From contig CAVYTF010000014.1 of assembly GCA_963771435.1 (NCBI GenBank), forward strand, positions 1 through 64,000: a stretch of DNA of 64,000 bases, in the 5' to 3' direction. This DNA comes from CAVYTF01 sp963771435. Its GTDB lineage: Bacteria; Bacteroidota; Bacteroidia; Chitinophagales; Chitinophagaceae. Below are positions 9,826 to 19,075 of the stretch, piece by piece. The notes beneath the pieces are model-generated. The model was not told the DNA's origin, did no database searches, and saw nothing but the letters and a program-made list of their open reading frames with translations. Each line of letters opens with the position of its first letter. Positions within the stretch are counted from its first letter, which is position 1. Both the position numbers and the translations under genes were made by a program.

Positions 9826-12602
9826 TTATGCTGCTAATACTTCATTTAATTCATTGATTATTTCATCCGTCTTGTCCCCAAACAATTGCCACATCTTTCC
9901 AAGTCCGCCATTTTTATTAAAAGGGTCAAGTTCAAAGTCTTCTTTCTCCACATGAAAGCTGCTGGCTACATAATCTTTTATCATGCGCAGCCATTGCATT
10001 TGCTCTTCGGTAACTTTAAAGTCCCTGCTTGTTTTTTAAATACCCAATCCTGGAAATTTTTGTCAACTGTTTTATCATACGGCGTTAATGTAGTATCAAT
10101 GCCGCTTACTTTACGTATCAGACTTACCAATGCAATCAGTTCGTTCTTTGGCGAGACACTTACTTGTTTCAATTGCTCGTAAGATTTCCAAACCTGCATC
10201 GGTGCAAGCAAAGGTTGTTGTGTACTTATTATATCATACAGGTCTTTGATCATTTTAAAAGTAAGTTCCCTTCTCCGGTAAGGTTGTGCATAGAATATTT
10301 GCAGGGCGGTTATTTCATCTTTATGCCCTTCTATCCATGCAGTAAAGTTACTGATGGTCAACGAAGCAGCAGCCTGCTGGTCCTTCACCCAGCCAATATT
10401 GATCACTTCGTCTATGTTTATGCCGTCAATTACCTGGTCATATTTTTTGCGTACGTCAACTATATAATTCCTCAGGTCAGGGTTATGGAAAACAGCAACA
10501 GCTTCTTCTATTAACGATGAGTGAAGAGTGCTGAATGATGAATTAATTTGATCAGGTGATGCATCAGGATTTTCACTTTTTATTTCTGACTTTAAATTTT
10601 CAATTGTGTCAGGGTCATAAGCATTCAGCAATTGTTTTACCACATGATTGTATGGTTTGCCCGTTTGCCTGTTCTTCAAAGTTTGTCCTTTTCCTTTTCG
10701 TTGATCTGTTTGTTAAGGGTTAATAATCGGTTAGCCAATGAACTTAAAATATCTTCCTGCCTGTTGCCCATCGCTACATTTTGCAACAGGTCTTTCAAAC
10801 TCATGCCCGGCTTTTTCTCTAAAGGGCGGCTATCCGTTTTCTGTGAGCTTTCCACACCGATAGCATCAATAATTACAAAATGGTCTTTTGTGAACTTTGC
10901 TGATGGCGTTCCTTTGGCTTTCAGGTCTTCTAAAGAACAGGTTCGGGTACCCCGCCCTTTCATCTGTTCGTAATAGCTGCGGCTTTTTACATCCCGCATA
11001 AAAACCAGCACTTCAAGCGGCCGAATATCAGTGCCTGTGGCGATCATATCCACAGTTACAGCTATCCGCGGGTAATAATCATTACGGAACTGGCTTAGTA
11101 TTGTCTTAGGGTCTTCTTCGCTTCGGTAGGTTATTTTCTTACAGAATTTATTTTCCTCTGCAAATTCGTTCCTCACAATTTCAATAATATCTTCTGCATG
11201 GGAATCTGTTTTGGCGAAGATGAGTGTTTTAGGAATTTCAAACCTGCCATCCTTATCAACCCTGTCGGGGAACATAGAAGGAATATTATCTCTTATGGCA
11301 CGGACGATAGTTCTTATAGTACTGGGGTTTACAATATCCCTGTCCAATTGTTTGCCACTGTATTCAATATCTTCATCTACAGATTCCCAAAACTTTATCC
11401 TTGTTAACCGTTGGCGCTTATCTACTTTTTCACCAAGAGCAATTGTAGCTCCTTCTTTAGTGATTTTTGTATCAATGGTAAATACATTGTAAGGAACAAG
11501 CACACCATCAATTACTGCTTTTTCATAACCATAGTCACTTACAAGGTTTTGATTAAAATATCCAAAGGTCCTGTTATCCGGCGTAGCAGTTAATCCGATC
11601 TGGAATACATCAAAATAATCCAGTACCTGTTTCCAAAGGTTATAAATACTGCGGTGGCATTCATCAATTACAATAAAGTCAAAAAACTCTATAGGTACTT
11701 TCTGATTGTAAACTACAGGCGCAGGCTCTCTTTCTTTATACTCATTCGGGTTTATTTCTTCAGCGCTTTCATCCATTTCTTTGCCTTGCAAGATGGAATA
11801 CATACGCTGTATCGTAGATATATACACCTGGTTATCATCTGGTATATAGCTGCTTTTTAGTCTTGTTACGCCGTACAGTTCTGTAAACTTCCTGTTATCA
11901 TCATTAGGCACAAAAGCCATAAATTCCTGTTCAGCCTGTTCACCTAAGTTCTTTGTATCAACTAAAAACAAGATGCGTTTTGCTTTGGCGTATTTCAATA
12001 AGCGGTAAATAAACGTAATGGCAGTATAAGTCTTACCCGAACCTGTTGCCATTTGTATCAGGGCTTTTGAATGGTTGTCTTTAAAAGATTTTTCTACATT
12101 ATTGATGGCAATAATTTGGCAGTCCCTCAAGCCATTCTCAGGAAGCGCAGGAATATCAAGTAACCTTGTTCTTAGTGAGGCAGGTTGTTTACACTGATTC
12201 AAAAAAAGTTTCAGGCCTGTGAAAAGTGAAAACTTGTCTGCTTCTAGGTTTTGGGTCACGAAAATCAGTAAACTTTGTTGCACCACCAGTGCTTTGATAT
12301 ACAAAAGGCCGTTTTCCATTAATAAAATATTTAAGCTTAGCAGTGGCATAACCTTCGCTCTGATCTTCATGTGCACTAAGATGAACACCTTCTTCTGCAC
12401 GTTTCGCCTCAATAATTCCAACAGGGTTTTTATCAACGAATAACACATAGTCAGCAGGCCCAATATCCGTTTGATATTCTCTTATGGCAATACCCAAACC
12501 TGCATTTAAATTAATTTGATTTTTATTCTGAATAACCCATCCGCAAGCTTTAAGTTGCTTGTCAATTTCATCACGGGCAAGTTGTTCAGGGTTTTGATTC
12601 AT
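9826..12602 (-). CDS. hsdR: Type I restriction enzyme motor/nuclease subunit HsdR (frameshifted as sequenced)
   Basis: ATP-dependent translocase and endonuclease subunit, about 925 aa when joined. N-terminal nuclease core: GPADYVLFVDKNPVGIIEAK, the D...ExK catalytic pattern. Then a superfamily-2 helicase with Walker A MATGSGKTYTA, DEAD-like IDECHRS, motif III GLTATP and motif VI region QMKGRGTRT. An EcoEI-type C-terminal helical domain ends LFGDKTDEIINELNEVLAA at 9826. Frame changes lie near 12240, 10677 and 10025; joining them leaves no gap. The ATG at 12602 (MNQNPEQLARDEID) is preferred over the upstream TTG at 12620. It is the first gene of the operon. Whether it is active depends on whether the frameshifts are real. 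Confidence 0.9.
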
Positions 12603-12704
12603 TGCTGCAATACTTGGCAATTAGACAAGTTAAAGCAAATTAAAACAAACCATGTGAATATTGAAATATTGGCCTAAACTGTCAACTTAAGGTTCGTGCC
12701 TTCG

Positions 12705-12761
12705 GTCGTCGCAGGATCTTCATTCCGTGCGATCCTTTGATCCGGTTGATCCGTGATTGAG
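12705..12761. repeat. Solo short unit of the ATCCGTG repeat family
   Basis: 57 bp running from GTCGTCGCAGGATCTTCATT through CCGTGCGATCC to ATCCGTGATTGAG. It matches the two ends of the 117-bp units at 13.6-13.95 kb but lacks their central 54-55 bp. The rest of the 12603-12996 gap shows no gene. Confidence 0.75.
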
Positions 12762-12929
12762 AAACTCGATCTGGCGCAGGTCTCCCTTGTTTTCTATATT
12801 GTTGAGCCAGGCCCACAACAATCCGTGTAAAGCCTATCCATTACTTGTTTCCTTCTTTAATTTGCACCCTTTCTATTGAGGCAGTAAGTATTGTTCCTTG
12901 GTTATCCAAATAAAATAAGCTTGGGCTGC

Positions 12930-12956
12930 AATTGTTGGGTTGCCAACCCAACAATT
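12930..12956. repeat. 13-bp perfect inverted repeat
   Basis: AATTGTTGGGTTG and its exact complement are separated by one base, forming a potential cruciform with no T-tail. Related AATTGTTGG arms with a longer loop occur at 29180-29203. It sits downstream of the PIN gene on the minus strand. Confidence 0.6.
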
Positions 12957-12996
12957 TGTTTGTTAGATTGCCTGGCCGATAGGTCAAATGCTAAGA

Positions 12997-13365
12997 TCAG
13001 GGTTTAAACGGAATTAACTTCAGTTCTTTTACCTTCTTAAACTGTGTATCGGCAGAAATAAGAGGATAATCAGGATAAACGGCTGTTGCACATATGATCG
13101 AATCGCCCAATTTCAGCTTGTATTTTCTGCGAAAGCCGATGGCTATTTCTTTTATAAAACTGTTCAGCGCAATATTTCTTGTAAAGGAAAAATAATAAGT
13201 GGCATTTTTTATGTCTTCGGCATTCTTATAGTCAAAACCCAGCACCTCTATCTCAGATATTTCAGAAACATAATGCTCTTTATTATTACAAATTACTGCG
13301 GCACTTTGGTTGCCGCCAAGCAGGTATATAATAGTGTTTGAGTCTAAAACACAAGTTTCATCCAT
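12997..13365 (-). CDS. PIN-domain ribonuclease toxin (VapC-like)
   Basis: A 122-aa PIN-domain protein, the usual VapC size. Four acidic positions expected of the metal site are present: D8 (LDSNTIIYLL), E in SEISEIEVLGF (about 38-40), D in KLGDSIICATA (about 87) and D in LISADTQF (about 104). PIN toxins cleave RNA, often tRNA or rRNA. It begins 2 nt after the antitoxin stop, the normal order for a type II toxin-antitoxin pair. The fold assignment is firm; the RNA target is unknown. Confidence 0.85.
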   Translation of the reverse strand: MDETCVLDSNTIIYLLGGNQSAAVICNNKEHYVSEISEIEVLGFDYKNAEDIKNATYYFSFTRNIALNSFIKEIAIGFRRKYKLKLGDSIICATAVYPDYPLISADTQFKKVKELKLIPFKP

Positions 13366-13367
13366 TG

Positions 13368-13530
13368 TTATTTTCCTCTTACTAAACGTTGGTAGGCAAG
13401 CGCATCTATATCTTTAAATGCACCAACACTTCCCGAGAATATTGCGGTATCTATCTTTCTCGGCTTTTTGTTTTCTTCTGTTGGTTTTTTGCCCCCCCTT
13501 TGCCGGTTTCTTTTTCGAAATTATTTCCAT
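13368..13530 (-). CDS. Antitoxin partner of the PIN toxin (frame broken at a G7 run)
   Basis: From the ATG at 13530 the frame reads MEIISKKKPAKGG, then goes wrong at a run of seven G (plus-strand C at about 13491-13497). With six G it reads KGGKKPTEENKKPRK, then GSVGAFKDIDALAYQRLVRGK and a stop at 13368, about 53 aa. The end (DIDALAYQRLVRGK) is typical of short antitoxins paired with PIN toxins in Bacteroidota, and the 2-nt spacing to the toxin supports it. The G7 may be a sequencing error or a slippage-prone switch. The protein is short, basic and probably mostly disordered. Confidence 0.65.
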
Positions 13531-13598
13531 AACCAAATTTCCACTAAGATAGTACATTCTTTGAAAACAATTAAATCCTTCTGCCTGGCTTCCTTTCG

Positions 13599-14079
13599 GT
13601 CGCCGCAGGCTCTTCATTGCACAGCCCCGTGTATGGCATAACACCCTCCGTTGGTTGTTCGTCACTCCCTGATCCGTGCGATCCTATGATCCGTTTAATC
13701 CGTGATTCAGACTTTAGTCGCCGCAGGCTCTTCATTGCACAGCCCGTGTATGGCATAACACCCTCCGTTGGTAGTTCGTCACTCCCTGATCCGTGCGATC
13801 CTATAATCCGTAAAATCCGTGATTCAGACTTTAGTCGCCGCAGGCTCTTCATTGCACAGCCCCGTGTATGGCATAACACCCTCCGTTGATTGTTCGTCAC
13901 TCCCCGATCCGTGCGATCCTATGATCCGAATAATCCGTAATTCAGACCAAGTTCAGTTAGCGCAAGTTCTTCATTCTGTGAAATCCTTAAATCCGAATAA
14001 TCCGTGATTCAGACCATATTTCAGTCAGCGCACGTCTTCATTCCGTGGAATCCTATGATCCGTAAAATCCGTGATTCAG
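13599..14079. repeat. Cluster of composite ATCCGTG repeats (three 117-bp units plus two short units)
   Basis: Long units start at 13599, 13717 and 13834 (period 117-118 bp). Each begins GTCGCCGCAGGCTCTTCATT and ends ATCCGTRATTCAGAC. Two degenerate short units follow from about 13956 and 14022. The long form equals the short form (as at 12705) with about 54 bp inserted between TTCATT and CCGTGCGATCC. The open frames crossing this region are by-products of the repeat. It is not a CRISPR array: the intervening segments are themselves repeated. Confidence 0.85.
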
Positions 14080-14081
14080 CC

Positions 14082-14279
14082 CTACTTAAAATAGCTCTGC
14101 GGTATCGTCCTCCACAGGTCATGCGCAAGATGCCCCTGTAGCAATTCCCATATCAAATAGATAGGCCAGAAAATATAATGCACTATCAGCAGCAATATAG
14201 AATGGTTGTAATACCAGCTTATCAGCAGTGTATAAATTCCAAGAAGGGAATAAATGATGCCTTTGTGACTGTTGCGCAT
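14082..14279 (-). CDS. Small hydrophobic membrane protein, 65 aa
   Basis: 65 residues with two closely spaced hydrophobic segments (about 8-23 and 28-48) and a charged C-terminus (HLAHDLWRTIPQ). It is probably an inner-membrane protein. It lies 78 nt downstream of zwf on the same strand and may be co-transcribed. I recognise no family; the low complexity means there is some risk that it is not expressed. Confidence 0.5.
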   Translation of the reverse strand: MRNSHKGIIYSLLGIYTLLISWYYNHSILLLIVHYIFWPIYLIWELLQGHLAHDLWRTIPQSYFK

Positions 14280-14356
14280 ATCGGTAGTTTTTAGTTTTTA
14301 TAGATATTCAAAGTTAACTGAATAATTTACTGGTCGCCACCTTATTTTATGAGATA

Positions 14357-15871
14357 CTACTCCACTGCCGGCAGCGTCATCCAGTTTTTACCATCCCTTG
14401 CTATCAACGCCTCCGCATCCTCCGGCCCCCAACTGTCCGGCGCATAATTAGGAAAGTCTATTGGCTCACGTTGTTCCCATGCCTCAATAATGGGCATCAC
14501 CACCTTCCATGCAGCTTCCACCTGGTCTGCACGCATAAACTGTGTAGCATTCCCCTCCATCACGTCCAGCAACAAAGTTTCGTACGCTTCAGGTTCATGG
14601 CTGTCATCATAAGCGTCTTTGTAATTGAAGACCATATCAACAGGGTTCAGCGTCATACTTTGCCCCGGGCGCTTTGCCTGGAAACGCAGGCGTATATCCA
14701 TCTCCGGCTGAATGCTTATAACCAAACGGTTTGGACGCATTGTTTCGGCAGCCTCTTCCGGAAAAGCCGAATGTGGCGGCAACTTGAACTGTACAGTAAT
14801 GACCGTCGTTTTTTGGTGCAGGTATTTTCCCGTGCGCACATAAAAAGGCACATTCTGCCAGCGCCAGTTATCAATATAAAACTTCACCGCAGCAAAAGTT
14901 TCTACATTGGATGTCGGGCTCACTTTATCCTCCTGTCTGTACGATTTCACCTTTTCCCCCTTCATCCACCCTCCCGTGTATTGCCCGCGAACGGCGTATG
15001 CGTGTACTTCCTCCTTGGTTATTACTTTCAGCGCATTTAGCACATCCACTTTCTTATTGCGTATTTCATTGGCATCAAAGTTCACAGGCGGTTCCATGCC
15101 AACCATACAAAGCAATTGCAGTATATGGTTCTGTACCATATCACGCAAAGCACCGCTTTGTTCATAATAGCCACCACGTCCTTCAACGCCAACAGTTTCA
15201 GCAACGGTTATCTGCACATGGTCAATATAATTCCGGTTCCAGATTGGCTCAAACAATGCATTCGCAAACCGCAGCGCCAATATATTCTGCACAGTCTCTT
15301 TACCAAGGTAATGGTCAATACGGTATATCTGGTCTTCCGAAAATAATTCACCCAACAAACTATTCAGGTCAAGCGCACTCTTCAAGTCGTGCCCAAATGG
15401 TTTTTCTATTACAATACGCGTACAATTTTTATCAGCACACAATTTTGTATTGCCTAATTTCTTTGCAATATCGGGCACAAGTTGCGGCGCAACGGCAAGG
15501 TAAAAGATCACATTGGGGTGAATGTTCCATTCAGCTTCATATTTCTTTACCACATCAGTTATTTTGGTATAAGAAGCCTCATCTTCCGCATCCATTTCAA
15601 GATAAGATACATGCTGAGAGAACTTATCCCACTGCCCGTTCTCACCCATTTTACGCCTCGAGAATTGTTTTACAGCATCCAGTAAATGCCCCCGGAAAGT
15701 ATTATCATCGTAATTTGTCCTCCCCAGCCCGACAATTTCAAATTTCTCAGGCATCCATTTATCAATAAATAAATTGAACAGCGCAGGAGTAAGTTTTCTT
15801 TTGTTCAGGTCACCGCTTCCTCCAAAAATAAATATCACCGAAGGCGCCGGCAGTTTTGTTTGTATTGACAT
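14357..15871 (-). CDS. zwf: Glucose-6-phosphate 1-dehydrogenase
   Basis: Oxidises glucose-6-phosphate to 6-phosphogluconolactone with NAD(P)+, the first step of the oxidative pentose phosphate pathway, in the cytoplasm. The 504-aa length is normal. The N-terminal Rossmann segment is IFIFGGSGDLNKRKL (13-27). The conserved EKPFGHDL and the active-site signature RIDHYLGKE (about 185-193) are present, followed by the C-terminal substrate domain with RTGKYL. It lies 100 nt downstream of gnd and is read in the same direction, so the two successive dehydrogenases probably form one operon. No pgl gene is seen between them. Confidence 0.97.
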   Translation of the reverse strand: MSIQTKLPAPSVIFIFGGSGDLNKRKLTPALFNLFIDKWMPEKFEIVGLGRTNYDDNTFRGHLLDAVKQFSRRKMGENGQWDKFSQHVSYLEMDAEDEASYTKITDVVKKYEAEWNIHPNVIFYLAVAPQLVPDIAKKLGNTKLCADKNCTRIVIEKPFGHDLKSALDLNSLLGELFSEDQIYRIDHYLGKETVQNILALRFANALFEPIWNRNYIDHVQITVAETVGVEGRGGYYEQSGALRDMVQNHILQLLCMVGMEPPVNFDANEIRNKKVDVLNALKVITKEEVHAYAVRGQYTGGWMKGEKVKSYRQEDKVSPTSNVETFAAVKFYIDNWRWQNVPFYVRTGKYLHQKTTVITVQFKLPPHSAFPEEAAETMRPNRLVISIQPEMDIRLRFQAKRPGQSMTLNPVDMVFNYKDAYDDSHEPEAYETLLLDVMEGNATQFMRADQVEAAWKVVMPIIEAWEQREPIDFPNYAPDSWGPEDAEALIARDGKNWMTLPAVE

Positions 15872-15970
15872 GTTCTAAGTATAATAATTAGGTATAAGTT
15901 TATGAATGATGAATAATAAACAATGAATGCATGCAATTTATAATTCATCATTCATAATTCATCATTCTTT

Positions 15971-17383
15971 TCAGTCCCATTGCGTATGAAAACTCCCCTC
16001 CTTATCAATACGCTGATAAGTATGGGCGCCAAAATAATCCCGCTGCGCCTGTATCAGGTTCACCGGCATTTTTTCACTCGTGTAAGCATCAAAATAAGCA
16101 AGCGCACTCATTAAACCGCCTGCAGCAATTTTGCTTTGTGCGGCTTGAGCAATAACCGCTCTCAGGCTTTCTTCTTTCCCTTTCACAATACCCGCAATAC
16201 CTTCATCCAGCAAAATATTCTCAAGCTGAGGGTTCTTGGTATATGCCTTATAAAAATCTTCTAATGATGTCGAACGTATAATGCAACCCCCGCGCCATAT
16301 TTTCACCACATCCTGCAAAAGAATATCCATCTTCAGTTCCGCAGAACCCTTTCTAAGCATAGCCAGCCCCTGTGCATAACACATCAGCGTAGCAAAATAC
16401 AGCGCATCGCCAACCTGGTCAATAAACTTATTCTTATCGCTTGAAACGGCCACCACTAAAGGCTTATAAACTTTCGCAGCCTTCACCCGTTCGCTTTTAT
16501 AAGAAGACAGGTCGCGCATCGCCACTGCCATATCTATCGTCGGTATAGAAACCGGCAGGTCCATAGCATCCTGGCTGGTCCATTTCCCCGTGCCTTTGCT
16601 GCCCGCTTTATCAAGTATCATATCAACCAGTATATTCCCGGTCACATCATCTTTCTTCAGGAAAATATCTTTCGTAATATCAATTAAGAAAGATTGAAGC
16701 TCGCCTTCATTCCATTTCGCAAACACATTATGCAACGCTTCATCGTTCAGGTCCAGCCCGCGTTTCAGCAGGTCATACACTTCGCTTATCAGTTGCATAA
16801 TGGCGTATTCAATACCATTATGCACCATCTTCACGTAATGCCCTGCCGCATCCTTACCCATATAAGCAACACAGGGTTCCCCGTTCACTTTCGCAGAAAC
16901 CGCTTCCAGCAAGGGTTGCACGTTATGCCACGCATCCATATCCCCGCCGGGCATAATGCTCGGCCCCTTCCGCGCACCTTCTTCACCACCGCTCACACCC
17001 ATACCCATAAAATGGATTCCCTTTTCTTCCAGCAGCTTCACCCGCCGCAACGTATCAACATAATGAGAATTACCACCATCAATAACTATATCATCCTTTT
17101 CAAGCAACGGTGTCAAACTATTGATAACATCATCCACAGGCTTTCCAGCCGGCACCAGCATCATCATTTTGCGTGGCGGCTGCAGTTGCTGCACCATCTC
17201 TGCAAGAGTAGAAACACCTTTCACTGTTGTATTCGGCGTCGCTGAAGATTCCAATGCTGTGCCCTTTTGAGCATCAAGGTCGAAGCCTATAACGGCAAAC
17301 CCGTGGTCAGCCATATTCAGCAACAGGTTGCGTCCCATCACGCCTAAGCCGATCATTCCAAAGTCATATAATTTATTTTCCAT
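15971..17383 (-). CDS. gnd: 6-phosphogluconate dehydrogenase (decarboxylating)
   Basis: Converts 6-phosphogluconate to ribulose-5-phosphate and CO2 with NADP+. It has 470 aa, the full-length form. The cofactor-binding motif is GLGVMGRNLLLNMADHG (12-28). The signature YVKMVHNGIEYAIMQ contains the catalytic Lys and Asn, and KWTSQDA precedes the helical dimerisation domain. The C-terminus retains the FGAHTYQRID tail. It is the first gene of the gnd-zwf pair, with a Bacteroidota-type -7 element 48 bp upstream (17431-17438). Confidence 0.97.
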   Translation of the reverse strand: MENKLYDFGMIGLGVMGRNLLLNMADHGFAVIGFDLDAQKGTALESSATPNTTVKGVSTLAEMVQQLQPPRKMMMLVPAGKPVDDVINSLTPLLEKDDIVIDGGNSHYVDTLRRVKLLEEKGIHFMGMGVSGGEEGARKGPSIMPGGDMDAWHNVQPLLEAVSAKVNGEPCVAYMGKDAAGHYVKMVHNGIEYAIMQLISEVYDLLKRGLDLNDEALHNVFAKWNEGELQSFLIDITKDIFLKKDDVTGNILVDMILDKAGSKGTGKWTSQDAMDLPVSIPTIDMAVAMRDLSSYKSERVKAAKVYKPLVVAVSSDKNKFIDQVGDALYFATLMCYAQGLAMLRKGSAELKMDILLQDVVKIWRGGCIIRSTSLEDFYKAYTKNPQLENILLDEGIAGIVKGKEESLRAVIAQAAQSKIAAGGLMSALAYFDAYTSEKMPVNLIQAQRDYFGAHTYQRIDKEGSFHTQWD

Positions 17384-17430
17384 GAGGTATGTTTTTATAA
17401 AAGAAACTGCAATTTATAGAATTGAGACTG

Positions 17431-17438
17431 CAAATATA
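17431..17438 (-). promoter_or_regulatory. Probable -7 promoter element for gnd
   Basis: The minus strand reads TATATTTG, a match to the Bacteroidota consensus TAnnTTTG. It lies within a 45-bp segment (17430-17474) that recurs almost unchanged at 18841-18884, upstream of the second lipoprotein gene. A clear -33 TTG is not seen. Confidence 0.5.
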
Positions 17439-17578
17439 TTTCTTCATAAACATGATAACTAAAGATTAATGAAGTTTACTGACAGATTCTCGCCGTTGAT
17501 GGTGTTCTTCACCATCAACTTTTTCCTTTCCAGCACATCTCCTGTATAGAATACTTGTGTTTCATAACCTATTTGATA

Positions 17579-18133
17579 TTATTGCGTATAGCGCAGATCA
17601 AATCTGCCATCTGTTACATTAACCGAATCGCCATTGCTATCAATGGCCTTAAACCAAAAAGTGCCACTAATAAATTGATTAATAGTATCTAATTTGCTTA
17701 TGATTAATTGGCCGGACCAATTAGATGAATTATTTGTAGCGTAATTATTTTGTCCAATGCCATCTTCACCAAAAAAATAAGCTGCAGAGGCTTCCCCTGG
17801 TATATTTTCTTTAAGAGTATATGTTTGTCCTTCTTCTATTTTTAAGCTGTCCGTAATTAGGCTAACACTTTGTACAGATATGTAATTATGTAAACCTCCA
17901 ATCGTGATATTATTTCCATATGAACAATACACCGGATGTAATCCTGTTAAACCACCCACATTACCTCCCGGCAAAAAAGCCTGTCCATTTATCAAACACC
18001 CAAATGTATTAGCCCCTGTCTGTGTAGCAGGCGGTAATTGATTTTCAGGGCTTGTAACGCTTTTATTGCAGTTGCACTTTGTGCAAAAAAGAATAGTACA
18101 AACAACAATAAAAAATGAGAATCTCTTTCTCAT
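17579..18133 (-). CDS. Secreted lipoprotein-like protein, 184 aa (paralogue 1)
   Basis: The N-terminus is MRKRFSFFIVVCTILFCTKCNCNK, a hydrophobic signal with cysteines that can serve as a lipidation site. The mature part starts with a disordered PENQLPPATQ stretch and TGANTFGCLINGQAFLP, a motif common in small Bacteroidota lipoproteins (DUF6252-like, tentative). The end ITDGRFDLRY is shared with the next gene upstream (LKITDGRFDLGP), so the two are tandem duplicates. The ATG at 18133 is preferred to the upstream TTG. Probably anchored in the outer or inner membrane facing the periplasm; function unknown. Confidence 0.75.
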   Translation of the reverse strand: MRKRFSFFIVVCTILFCTKCNCNKSVTSPENQLPPATQTGANTFGCLINGQAFLPGGNVGGLTGLHPVYCSYGNNITIGGLHNYISVQSVSLITDSLKIEEGQTYTLKENIPGEASAAYFFGEDGIGQNNYATNNSSNWSGQLIISKLDTINQFISGTFWFKAIDSNGDSVNVTDGRFDLRYTQ

Positions 18134-18204
18134 AAGCTGCAATTGAAAACAGTATCTAATTTAATTTATCTGAAATATTTATTCTTATATCCGCTAATTC
18201 AATT

Positions 18205-18750
18205 TCATGGCCCCAGATCAAATCTTCCATCAGTTATTTTTAAAGTGTCACCACAATGAGAAGAAGAATTATATAGTGTAGCATAAAAGGTACCTGAGAT
18301 TATGGAATTAGCAGTATCAAATTTTGTTATGGTCAAATTACCGGAACAATAAGTAGTACTATCGGAACGTATTTCGCATGAATCAATTAATGAACTAAAT
18401 TGAACTCCTATGGTATAATTATACCCAATGGGATATACTCCCACACTTTTAATGGCCCCTCCACCTATAATAAAATATTGCTTATCAGTAGTACTGTTTA
18501 TGTGGTAAGCAGAAATACTTAAGTTCCCATTTGCATAAGTGGGGTCATAATACCATGATAAATTAGGTGTGCCATTACTTCCCGCAGGTATCCATGGTTG
18601 CCCATTTAATAAGAAACCTAATGTATTTGCTCCCGTCTGTGTAACAGGTGGCAACCCATCATTAGGGGTAGCCACATCTTTATTACACTTGCATTTTGCA
18701 AAAAATATGATCGTACAAAGAAGAATAAAAAATGAGAGCTTCTTTCCCAT
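18205..18750 (-). CDS. Secreted lipoprotein-like protein, 181 aa (paralogue 2)
   Basis: Paralogue of the gene at 17579-18133: same signal (MGKKLSFFILLCTIIFFAKCKCNK), same TQTGANTLGFLLNGQPWIP block and same C-terminal ITDGRFDL. The middle region is rich in Tyr, Ser and Asn and is beta-strand-like. The ATG at 18750 is used; the frame continues upstream to a TTG. It precedes paralogue 1 by 71 nt, so the pair may be one transcript starting near the conserved element at 18841-18884. Confidence 0.75.
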   Translation of the reverse strand: MGKKLSFFILLCTIIFFAKCKCNKDVATPNDGLPPVTQTGANTLGFLLNGQPWIPAGSNGTPNLSWYYDPTYANGNLSISAYHINSTTDKQYFIIGGGAIKSVGVYPIGYNYTIGVQFSSLIDSCEIRSDSTTYCSGNLTITKFDTANSIISGTFYATLYNSSSHCGDTLKITDGRFDLGP

Positions 18751-18840
18751 AAGCTGCAATTGAAAATACAAGGTAAGCTATCTAATTGAATTTTTCTAAG
18801 ATCGTCATTCACATTTGCCCCATCTCTCAAGCAAGTGATT

Positions 18841-18884
18841 GTAAATGTATTTCTTCACAAACAGGATAACTAAAGATTAATTTA
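18841..18884 (-). promoter_or_regulatory. Second copy of the gnd-upstream element
   Basis: The plus strand reads GTAAATGTATTTCTTCAC, then GGATAACTAAAGATTAAT. It differs from 17430-17474 at only a few positions. On the minus strand the -7-like motif is TACATTTA. It probably carries the promoter or operator of the lipoprotein pair. Confidence 0.45.
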
Positions 18885-19075
18885 AGTTTCAAAAAACAGC
18901 TTAAACATTTGTCACTATCTCAAAAAAGAAATAAGATCTATGTCTTAATGACAGAAACACCACAACAACAACAAGCTAACTCTTCTGATCATCAGCAACG
19001 CCATTATACAAAATTCACCTTACTGTCAAAATGCCAAAGCTTTTTTCCGCAAACCAACCACCCAAATTTTGGGCT

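Noticed and set aside
13414..13900. Minus-strand open frames repeating RRVLCHTRGCAMKSLRR and similar
   Set aside because: They are the translation of the 117-bp repeats, and one reads into the antitoxin gene in the wrong frame.
13599..14079. Possible CRISPR array
   Set aside because: The period is 117 bp, the whole unit is conserved including the would-be spacer, there is no cas gene, and units are degenerate at one end.
14471..15768. Plus-strand frames up to 285 aa within zwf
   Set aside because: Antisense shadows of a well-supported zwf gene; the composition is unlike real proteins of this genome.
17495..17523. Hairpin GTTGATGGT / ACCATCAAC followed by TTTTT on the plus strand
   Set aside because: No plus-strand gene ends upstream of it, and on the minus strand there is no T-tail; it may lie within the remnant coding tail.
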